This document shows, one piece after another, positions 34,502 to 40,536 of a stretch of DNA of 40,536 nucleotides. Source of the DNA: Candidatus Peribacteria bacterium (GTDB taxonomy: Bacteria > Patescibacteriota > Gracilibacteria > UBA1369 > UBA12463). The translations under genes and the position numbers were made by a program. The stretch covers positions 1 through 40,536 of the forward strand of contig CALREA010000006.1 of the NCBI GenBank assembly GCA_943355055.1, read 5' to 3'. Numbering within the stretch: position 1 is the stretch's first letter; each line of letters starts with the position of its first letter. A model generated the notes under the pieces. The model was not told where the DNA came from, did no database searches, and worked only from the letters and a program-made list of their open reading frames with translations.

Positions 34502-35095
34502 ATGGCAACTACCAAAAAAACGACAGTCACGCGAGCGAAGACGAGCGTTGTATCCGCTCCCGTTCCAAAAACAGCAGCTCCTAAAAAAGTAGCAGCTAAA
34601 GCAGTAGAAACAGTAGCAGCACCTAAGGCTGTAAAGGCTGAAGTTGTAAAAGAAGCCAAGGTAGTAAAATCAGCAAAAACACCTACGAAAATCCCGGCCC
34701 GGACAGGAGAATTTTTCTACGCCGCTGGAAACCGCAAAACATCAGTCGCTCGTGTTCGTCTCTACGACAAGGGTACAGGAACGATCGAAATCAACGGCTT
34801 AAAGATTGAAGAATACATCGGTGTTCCAGACAAGCGAGACTCTATCAAGGCTCCACTCCGGATAACAGGACACAGCAAGACATTTGATATTACCGTTAAA
34901 ACAAGTGGTGGTGGCAAAAGCGGCCAAGCAGACGCTATCCGTCACGGCATCGCCAAGGCACTTCTCGCCTTTGACCCAACCCTTCGTATCACCCTCAAAC
35001 GTGCCGGCTTCCTTACCCGCGATCCACGTATGAAAGAACGCAAGAAGTACGGTTTACACCGCGCTCGACGTGCACCACAGTGGAGCAAGCGTTAA
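34502..35095 (+). CDS. rpsI: 30S ribosomal protein uS9 with long Ala/Lys/Val N-terminal extension
   Basis: uS9 is a head protein whose C-terminal SKR tail touches the P-site tRNA anticodon stem; here it ends APQWSKR. The conserved domain starts at about residue 72 ([23 protein letters not shown]). The protein has 197 residues, with roughly 70 extra N-terminal residues of Ala, Lys, Val, Thr and Pro. No better internal start is evident. Three small hairpins and an intrinsic terminator follow, so it ends the transcript. Confidence 0.96.
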   Translation: MATTKKTTVTRAKTSVVSAPVPKTAAPKKVAAKAVETVAAPKAVKAEVVKEAKVVKSAKTPTKIPARTGEFFYAAGNRKTSVARVRLYDKGTGTIEINGLKIEEYIGVPDKRDSIKAPLRITGHSKTFDITVKTSGGGKSGQADAIRHGIAKALLAFDPTLRITLKRAGFLTRDPRMKERKKYGLHRARRAPQWSKR

Positions 35096-35103
35096 TTTCG
35101 GAG

Positions 35104-35170
35104 CGCGCAAGCGCGAAGAAATGGAGCTGCCACAAGCAGCGAATCCCGCTCGCGATTCTCCTCCCGATTT
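35104..35170 (+). repeat. Post-stop hairpin cluster after rpsI
   Basis: Three hairpins stand in a row: CGCG-CAAG-CGCG (35104-35115), GCTGC/GCAGC (35126-35140) and GAATC/GATTC (35141-35158), with tail TCCTCCCGATTT. The last unit resembles the GGATTGCGATCC part of the long-form elements. Confidence 0.5.
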
Positions 35171-35184
35171 ACTTACAGCAATTC

Positions 35185-35213
35185 AAAAGACCCTGGAATT
35201 CAGGGTCTTTTTT
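35185..35213 (+). terminator. Intrinsic terminator of the alpha/rplM-rpsI unit
   Basis: A stem AAAAGACCCTG/CAGGGTCTTTT around GAATT is followed by a T-run. It stands 90 nt after the rpsI stop, and the symmetric A/T flanks could also stop transcription from the other side. Confidence 0.9.
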
Positions 35214-35307
35214 GTAACGTTCTTTTAAGCACGGTCGCAGCAATATGGATCATACGCACATCACTTTGAGCAAATTATTGACTATATCTCAGATAGTAGT
35301 GAGGCAA

Positions 35308-35329
35308 AAAGTCTGGCATGCCAGACTTT
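35308..35329. repeat. Perfect 22-bp palindrome
   Basis: AAAGTCTGGCA is followed immediately by its reverse complement. As DNA it is an operator-like dyad; as RNA it makes a 9-bp stem with a CATG loop. It is isolated in the 442-bp intergenic region between rpsI and the GerMN-like lipoprotein gene. Confidence 0.6.
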
Positions 35330-35369
35330 AACATTACAATTTATTTATTGAATAGTGCAAGCGTTTCGC

Positions 35370-35465
35370 GGCTTTATAAGCCCTATTTTTAGGCCTAATG
35401 GAAAACTTTTCATATCCCTAAGGCAAAAAGTCAAGGTGTTCCTTTTCCAAAAATTAGGGCTTTTT
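35370..35465 (+). repeat. Nested hairpin and long inverted repeat upstream of the lipoprotein gene
   Basis: A small hairpin GGCTT-TAT-AAGCC (35370-35382) overlaps the left arm AAGCCCTATTTTTAGG (35378-35393) of a larger inverted repeat. The right arm is CCAAAAATTAGGGCTT (35447-35462), followed by TTT. The two foldings compete. The unit could be a terminator, a remnant of a small mobile element, or a regulatory RNA. The rest of 35214-35499 shows no gene I can support. Confidence 0.4.
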
Positions 35466-35499
35466 GAGCTTATTCAAAGCGATGTACATGATCTCTGAT

Positions 35500-35528
35500 T
35501 TGCCCACATTACTAAAATTTGCTAGTAT
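35500..35528 (+). promoter_or_regulatory. Promoter of the GerMN-like lipoprotein gene
   Basis: TTGCCC (35500-35505) and TAGTAT (35523-35528) are 17 bp apart. The -10 ends only 9 bp before the ATG, so the transcript would be nearly leaderless. Confidence 0.5.
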
Positions 35529-35537
35529 ACACGCACT

Positions 35538-36071
35538 ATGAAAAAATTCGTCATTTTGCTTACACTCATCCTCAGTCTTACCGGATGCAGTGAAAATCCG
35601 ATTCCGACTACAACACCTCTGGTCGCAACAGCAAAAACCGACAAAACAACGATCTATATGATCAAACTCAATGATGACGGTAAGACGAAAAACAGTGTGA
35701 AAGTTGGATGTGGAGATAGTGCCATTCCGGTGGAAACAACTGGAACGTATGCCTATGACAAAACCGATCCGATCGCCTCTATCAACGCGGCGTTCATGGC
35801 ACTGGAAAACACGACGGAAAATCAATTTCAAGCGCAGAGTCTGGAAAACCCAATTATCGGCTCAAGTATCACGATTCAATCCGTAGAAAAAAGTAGTGAT
35901 ATCTATATCGTTCATCTCAATGGTAAGCTTACATTTAGCGGCACCTGTGATGTTCCACGCCAACGTGCGCAAATTGAAGAAACCATCAAAAAAGCAGCTC
36001 TCGGAAATATCTTTCAAATCGATTTTAACGGAGGCGGTCCAACATGGGATGAAAATTTTAGTTCGAAATAG
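35538..36071 (+). CDS. Lipoprotein with GerMN-like domain
   Basis: The 177-residue protein has a lipoprotein signal (MKKFVILLTLILSLTGC) with lipid Cys at residue 17. The C-terminal part (about 68-170) resembles the GerMN domain. It has a helix with many Ala/Leu (DPIASINAAFMALEN), a strand pair (GSSITIQSVEKSSDIYIVHL) and the segment GTCDVPRQRAQIEETIKKA, which matches the G(T/S)CRVxxxRxQIExTL motif of that family. A last strand and a Gly-rich end (IDFNGGGPTW) follow. GerMN domains are known from spore germination and other envelope lipoproteins, and their exact function is unsettled. Nothing suggests sporulation here. It is likely monocistronic. Confidence 0.7.
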   Translation: MKKFVILLTLILSLTGCSENPIPTTTPLVATAKTDKTTIYMIKLNDDGKTKNSVKVGCGDSAIPVETTGTYAYDKTDPIASINAAFMALENTTENQFQAQSLENPIIGSSITIQSVEKSSDIYIVHLNGKLTFSGTCDVPRQRAQIEETIKKAALGNIFQIDFNGGGPTWDENFSSK

Positions 36072-36133
36072 AGATACGCGACGCGACGACGCTCTAGCAA
36101 GAGTGCTTCTTGGGAGAGCTCGTCTTTCTCATC

Positions 36134-36161
36134 ACGATCGTATCCCAATTACTACGATCGT
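36134..36161. repeat. Paired ACGATCGT palindromes
   Basis: Two copies of the 8-bp palindrome ACGATCGT start 20 bp apart (36134 and 36154) in the gap between the lipoprotein gene and trmD. The spacing is about two helix turns. They may be a regulator site, or chance. Confidence 0.3.
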
Positions 36162-36274
36162 CGGTCATGTATTCCAAGTTTCGGGCTGATGAATGAAGCC
36201 GGATTTTGCAATTATTTCAAAATACGGATGCGGCACTTCTCGTAACTGAGGTGATGGCTGGGAAATATCGAGAG

Positions 36275-36303
36275 GTGACATAGACAAGACAAATACGTAT
36301 AAT
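36275..36303 (+). promoter_or_regulatory. Promoter of trmD
   Basis: GTGACA (36275-36280) and a perfect TATAAT (36298-36303) are separated by 17 bp. The predicted leader is about 46 nt and A/T-rich, ending AATTACAACAACCC before the ATG. Confidence 0.65.
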
Positions 36304-36355
36304 ATGAGAGCGGTATTATAAAGATAAATATATAATTTGTCAATTACAACAACCC

Positions 36356-37000
36356 ATGCGCTTCGATATTCTCTCCATCTTCCCGGAAATCTTTGATTCG
36401 TATCTCAACGAAAGCATGTTCAAACGTGCGAAGGCGAAAAATATTCTCGATATTGAAATTCATGATATTAGGAAGTTTTCGAAAGACAAACATCAAAAAG
36501 TCGACGCCATCCCCTACGGCGGCGGGCCGGGCATGGTGATGACGCCGCAACCGCTCTACGACGCGATTATGCACGCGAAGAAGTACAACAAAGGTCCGGT
36601 GATCTATCTCTCTCCGAAAGGAAAAATGCTCACGCACAAAAAAGCACAATCCTTAGCGAAAAAACCAGGACTGATTTTGGTGTGCGGACGATACGAAGGA
36701 ATCGATCAACGCGTAATCGACCTCTGCGTCGACGAGGAACTCTCAATCGGAAAATATGTATTAACCGGCGGTGAACTGCCCGCGCTCGTCGTCCTGGACG
36801 CCGTCTCGCGCTTCATTCCCGACTTCGTGGGCAAACACGACTCCGTGGTGGAAGAATCGTTCTCCGAGGCACTGGAGGGGAAAAAAGAATATCCTCACTA
36901 CACCCGCCCACCCGTCTTCATGGATATGGAAGTTCCTGAAGTTCTCCAATCGGGACACCACGGGAACATCAAAGCGTGGCGAAAAGAAAAATTGAAGTGA
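36356..37000 (+). CDS. trmD: tRNA (guanine-37-N1)-methyltransferase
   Basis: TrmD methylates G37 next to the anticodon of several tRNAs using S-adenosylmethionine, and so prevents +1 frameshifting. The 214-residue protein begins MRFDILSIFPEIFDSYLNES. It contains AIPYGGGPGMVM (about 51-62), the trefoil-knot region GPVIYLSPKGKMLTHKKAQ and VCGRYEGIDQRVID, and SIGKYVLTGGELPALVVLDAVSR. The C-terminal domain is short compared with 240-255 residues in E. coli and relatives. It is the only gene here ending in TGA; reading past it would add five codons to a TAG at 37013 that overlaps the stop of the convergent gene. Its codon use is GC-richer than the ribosomal genes. The usual partners rpsP and rplS are absent. 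Confidence 0.95.
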   Translation: MRFDILSIFPEIFDSYLNESMFKRAKAKNILDIEIHDIRKFSKDKHQKVDAIPYGGGPGMVMTPQPLYDAIMHAKKYNKGPVIYLSPKGKMLTHKKAQSLAKKPGLILVCGRYEGIDQRVIDLCVDEELSIGKYVLTGGELPALVVLDAVSRFIPDFVGKHDSVVEESFSEALEGKKEYPHYTRPPVFMDMEVPEVLQSGHHGNIKAWRKEKLK

Positions 37001-37011
37001 AACTCGATACT

Positions 37012-40000
37012 CTAGAGATATGATTGTATCAAATTCATACCCTCGGCAAGCTGAGCTCTGAGAATATCAATTTCATCGTTCTTATCTGGCGAATTATCAA
37101 CGAGAAAATCAAACGCACGTTGAATCTCTTCATGACGCTGTCGAATAAACGCAACGTCCTCAGGGGAAATTTTTTCACCCGGGCTTAAGGGGATAATAAG
37201 ATGATCTTTGCCAAACACCAGCTTGATAAATGCATTCGCAAGTCTCTTATCATTCTGTGGCGTAGGAGCATTTCGCATTGCCATCCACTCCTGCAAATGA
37301 TCGATATGCCCTTCAGCCGCGGCCAATTTATCAGCCATTCTCGTAAGACGTATCTGCGCGGCCGCGTTGTCGATTCTCTTCCCGCGAATCTGTTCGATCT
37401 TCTGAAGCACATTTTCTATACCTCGTAATGCGCTATCCGTTTCGAGCGTGGCAGCCGTCGTACGCACTCCGGAAGGAGAGGTAGGAATATGGGATTCAAG
37501 CTTCACGACAAGTTTTTCCTTCGCATCCAACTCCTCATTAGTCACCGAATCATTGAGCTCGTTCAACATCTTCATAGTTTCACGGTCCACAATTTTCGCG
37601 AGAAGACCGGTATAGAGCGTTACGGTTTCATTCCCCTCTTCCCGAATTTCATCAAAAAGCACGCGATGAGCAGGCAGAAGCGTTGACTCAAGAGTTCTCA
37701 AATCAGCAGCAGGTTGATCCATGGCATCCCATAACGTATTCCACTCTGCCATGCTGAGATCTGCCTTACCGGCTGCGCGGATTTCCTCAAGTTTCGCTCT
37801 CACGCCCATAAGACCCTTCTCCTGAATATCAAGATTGCGCTGTACTACGACGGCCTTATTTTTCTGAAGTATATTTTGCGGATTATCACCGGCTTGCGGC
37901 TTCATGAGGAGAGCAAGACCGGGAAGAATACGTTCAAGCAAGAGGGCGGCCTCGTCAGGATTAGTGAGAATCTCACGCAAGGCATGTACCTGCTTATTAT
38001 GATCAACCGCGACATCGGTAGGTTTGGTAAAGACGGTTCTCAAACCTCCTGTTACTTTTTGAAAACCTGTTAGAGCCTTCGGCTCCTGTACAGGTGGTGT
38101 CGTAACAAGTTCGCCAATACGCTCATTCAAAATCGCCTCTATCGTCGCCGGCACAACCACTCCACCCGGAGCAACATAATGAGCAAACGGACCTTTGTTG
38201 ATAACCAGGCAAAGCATGGTGATAATTTTATCCTTGAACTGTTTGGCCCATTCTCCCTGGACCTTCTGGGCATCTTTTCGATCCTTGCCATATCCTTTAC
38301 GAGTCCATGGCAAGGTGACGAGATCACCGTAAGAAGATGCGATAGCCATAAAAGCGAATAAAAGAGCAAAGAAAACCCGTTCCTGAGCATTCCAATGTTC
38401 CATCATGACATCACCGATTTCCTTGAATCCGATGAACTTCATCGGGTCGACTTTTGGTCGATCGGTACTCATCGTAAGCGTAGGAACTTTCCATGACTTA
38501 CTCTTGGAAGGATCAAAAGTGCCCTTGTACTCTTTCGCCCCCTGAGCAATAGCAAGCATCGCCTTATTCACTTTTTCGTACTGCTCGACACGATTACCAA
38601 CACCTCCGGACAAATCGGTATTGATTAATTTGATAACTTTGTCAAGTTGATCAAAAATAGCATCAACATCAGCCTGAATCATCTCAGTCGCTTGGGTAAA
38701 ATCAAGCGCTTTCTTGGAAGACTCAATGAGCGCTAATCGCATTTCAACTTTTTTTGTTTCCGCAACAATGATGGCTTTAACTTCCTCCTCGAACGATACG
38801 CCATCCAAAAGTTTGGAACTATCGAGGGCTGCCAGGAGTTTTTTCGAAAGTGAATCCCCGGTGGGCGCGACAGCCGGCTTGCCTTTCTTGGAAGGAGCAG
38901 TAGCGGAACGATGATCCAGGAGCCACTGTTTTGAATCAGCATTTTCCATATACACGCTACGTTTCGCATGGAACATAGGACCCGCTCCACCCTTGCCCGT
39001 TTCCGACGTAAGAGGTTTGCCATCCGGACCGATACCACCAAGCTCGGCGCTAACAACTTCATCCGCCTGTCTACCAAATTGCTGAGGAACCTTACCTATT
39101 TCACCCAATTTTTTTCGTACACACGCCGCGCGGTCATCAATAATTAATTGTATTTCTGACAACTGCTTCTGGTTACTTCGTCGTCCCAGCGCCCAGGTCA
39201 TCAAGCCGGTAACATTCGTTCCAACATCAAAGAGGAGAATCAGGGAAGCCGCTACCGTAAGCGCGGAACTTCGTGGACTCCGGAAACCATGGCTGATTGT
39301 CCTCCCTGTGGCACGTGCCAAATTAATATCATCATCCTGAGCTCGCTTCTCCAAGACTCCCTTGAACTTCATCACCACCTGCGAGAAAGCAATTGCCACC
39401 GGAACAGGAATAAATTGTCGAAGGGCCAACATAGTATTAGGTGAGAGCGCAACACCGGACGCATTTTTCGCATACGTAAGGGCGTCACCCGTCCACTCCG
39501 TCAACGTCATCCACGAAGTAACCGTCGCCGCAGCGAAAGTAACAATCGTAATTAATCGCTGCATGCCCAAAGAAATATGTCTCCTTTCAATTTCCGGCTG
39601 ATAATTCTTGGCAAGCACACCGGCATCAAGCACCCGATTATCAATCAAACTGAACGCCTGGTGCTTCATAAAAATCGCCATCATGTCCATGACAAACATA
39701 CTCGTATCATCTTCGGTAGCCTCACGGCCCTTTACTCGCTCCGCGAAACGGAGAATTCCATCAGAAATATCTCTCTTGAACGCCTCCATATCCTTGATCT
39801 CCGCCTTGAACTCCTTTGGAAGATCGTTGATCATCTTCTCAATAGCTCGCGTAATAACCGCCCTATCAATTTTGTTCGGATCGCTCAGCGCAGAAACAAG
39901 CGCAGCAACATCGAGCTTCATCTTGTCCGTCAATACGCCTACCTGATTAACATCGAGATCAATACTTGATTTGAACGTTGGTTCGATCGGAGTTGGAGCA

Positions 40001-40014
40001 GGAGGAGTTGTCAT
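37012..40014 (-). CDS. Large multi-pass membrane protein of unknown function
   Basis: This 1000-residue protein is not one I recognise. It starts with a Pro/Thr-rich stretch (MTTPPAPTPIEPTF) and a charged helical N-terminal region to about 145. Three hydrophobic segments follow (about 152-171, 195-214, 251-277). A long charged region contains helical and low-complexity parts (about 280-540). A fourth hydrophobic segment lies near 545-565, and a helical C-terminal half includes possible coiled coils (about 690-990). No signal peptide or catalytic motif is visible. The start at 40014 lies 27 nt after the upstream - strand gene, so the two form an operon. It converges on trmD with only 11 bp between the stops and no terminator. 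Confidence 0.75.
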   Translation of the reverse strand: MTTPPAPTPIEPTFKSSIDLDVNQVGVLTDKMKLDVAALVSALSDPNKIDRAVITRAIEKMINDLPKEFKAEIKDMEAFKRDISDGILRFAERVKGREATEDDTSMFVMDMMAIFMKHQAFSLIDNRVLDAGVLAKNYQPEIERRHISLGMQRLITIVTFAAATVTSWMTLTEWTGDALTYAKNASGVALSPNTMLALRQFIPVPVAIAFSQVVMKFKGVLEKRAQDDDINLARATGRTISHGFRSPRSSALTVAASLILLFDVGTNVTGLMTWALGRRSNQKQLSEIQLIIDDRAACVRKKLGEIGKVPQQFGRQADEVVSAELGGIGPDGKPLTSETGKGGAGPMFHAKRSVYMENADSKQWLLDHRSATAPSKKGKPAVAPTGDSLSKKLLAALDSSKLLDGVSFEEEVKAIIVAETKKVEMRLALIESSKKALDFTQATEMIQADVDAIFDQLDKVIKLINTDLSGGVGNRVEQYEKVNKAMLAIAQGAKEYKGTFDPSKSKSWKVPTLTMSTDRPKVDPMKFIGFKEIGDVMMEHWNAQERVFFALLFAFMAIASSYGDLVTLPWTRKGYGKDRKDAQKVQGEWAKQFKDKIITMLCLVINKGPFAHYVAPGGVVVPATIEAILNERIGELVTTPPVQEPKALTGFQKVTGGLRTVFTKPTDVAVDHNKQVHALREILTNPDEAALLLERILPGLALLMKPQAGDNPQNILQKNKAVVVQRNLDIQEKGLMGVRAKLEEIRAAGKADLSMAEWNTLWDAMDQPAADLRTLESTLLPAHRVLFDEIREEGNETVTLYTGLLAKIVDRETMKMLNELNDSVTNEELDAKEKLVVKLESHIPTSPSGVRTTAATLETDSALRGIENVLQKIEQIRGKRIDNAAAQIRLTRMADKLAAAEGHIDHLQEWMAMRNAPTPQNDKRLANAFIKLVFGKDHLIIPLSPGEKISPEDVAFIRQRHEEIQRAFDFLVDNSPDKNDEIDILRAQLAEGMNLIQSYL

Positions 40015-40041
40015 ATATGAAAAAATGATAGAGAATTAATG

Positions 40042-40536
40042 TTAGCGCTTACCTGCCTTATAGGCATCTTTAGTACCTTCGATGAGATCACGGACGATAT
40101 CGGTATACACACCCATTGTCTTACCTCCAACTGACTCAGTAATATCAATCGTAAGCACATTACGCGATGCATTATATCCTTCTGATTGCGTCGACATTGA
40201 CGTAGGATTTATATAAACCTCAAGTTTACTAAAAAGTGTTCTCGTAGTTGTTCCCTGTTTTTTATCAATTTCCGCAAGCTCACTTTTCACAAAAGTATAT
40301 GCGTCTTTGAGTTTATCCATATTTTCCCATACCTGAACGAGGTCATATGTTTCATCACTATAGAGATGTGCGGCATAGGTACCGGCAAGATAACGATCAA
40401 TATATGCCTTGAATTCTTTACCCGCCATGTGCTCTAAGCGCTTTTTCATGAGGCTCGGAGTCTGAGTGATATCGAGAGCGAAAGTAAGATTTTTGTCCTT
40501 TCCGGTTCCTATAATTTCACCATCACGATTAAGAAT
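40042..40536 (-). CDS. Hypothetical protein, C-terminal part (runs off the window)
   Basis: The frame is open to the window edge on the - strand, so 164 residues of the C-terminal end are seen. An internal ATG at 40449 is not a likely start, because the upstream codons look equally protein-like (DGEIIGTGKDKNLTFALDIT). The visible part mixes charged helices (DLVQVWENMDKLKDAYTFVKSELAEIDKK) with a strand-rich segment, and ends in a basic tail. No family is recognised. It is the gene directly upstream of the 1000-residue membrane protein and probably co-transcribed with it. Confidence 0.6.
   Translation of the reverse strand: MLNRDGEIIGTGKDKNLTFALDITQTPSLMKKRLEHMAGKEFKAYIDRYLAGTYAAHLYSDETYDLVQVWENMDKLKDAYTFVKSELAEIDKKQGTTTRTLFSKLEVYINPTSMSTQSEGYNASRNVLTIDITESVGGKTMGVYTDIVRDLIEGTKDAYKAGKR

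Overview
The window is a bacterial chromosomal segment carrying the str, S10, spc and alpha ribosomal-protein clusters in the classical order, all on the + strand: the end of rpsL, then rpsG, fusA, tuf, rpsJ, rplC-rplD-rplW-rplB-rpsS-rplV-rpsC-rplP-rpmC-rpsQ-rplN-rplX-rplE-rpsN-rpsH-rplF-rplR-rpsE-rplO-secY-adk-map, infA-rpmJ-rpsM-rpsK-rpsD-rpoA-rplQ, then rplM-rpsI and, further on, trmD. rpmD (uL30) is missing between rpsE and rplO. Its absence is a known trait of the Candidate Phyla Radiation (Patescibacteria). Together with the absence of Shine-Dalgarno sequences and the large surface protein, this makes a CPR bacterium the best guess. A Peregrinibacteria/Gracilibacteria-like lineage is possible but cannot be fixed from here. 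Essential genes are full length under the standard code, so UGA is not commonly read as glycine, although UGA ends only one gene here (trmD).

Layout. 1-2836: rpsL end, rpsG, fusA. 2837-6774: an accessory block between fusA and tuf, with a small secreted protein, a lipoprotein with two Tudor-like barrels, a 16-codon micro-ORF, two unknown proteins, a VOC-fold protein and a broken gene. 6775-8373: tuf and rpsJ, then a terminator. 8566-16707: one gene for a 2713-residue secreted, membrane-anchored surface protein (propeller, Calx-beta, Fn3-like, Cys-repeat and calcium-repeat regions) between rpsJ and rplC. 16719-29153: a new promoter and structured leader, then the S10/spc genes to map. 29220-30478: four 11-bp repeats, a strong promoter and two unknown genes. 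30547-35095: infA promoter and alpha cluster through rpsI, closed by a terminator. 35096-37000: a palindrome-rich intergenic region, a GerMN-like lipoprotein and trmD. 37012-40536 on the - strand: a 1000-residue multi-pass membrane protein and a partial gene upstream of it, converging on trmD.

Two signals run through the whole cluster. First, almost every leader is rich in A, C and T, nearly free of G, and has no Shine-Dalgarno motif. Second, ten gene ends carry a short hairpin directly after the stop codon. The arms differ between copies but stay complementary, and each is followed by a related GATCCCGTTCCC-type tail. Only gaps of about 58 nt or more contain these elements; gaps without them are mostly under 50 nt. 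They have no U-tract, so they are not ordinary terminators. They look like a small dispersed RNA-structured element used between ribosomal-protein genes.

Together the core genes supply ribosomal proteins, elongation factors, the Sec channel, RNA polymerase alpha and house-keeping enzymes. The inserted genes mostly encode cell-surface or unknown proteins. Terminators and promoters at the insertion borders suggest that they split the ancestral operon into several transcription units.
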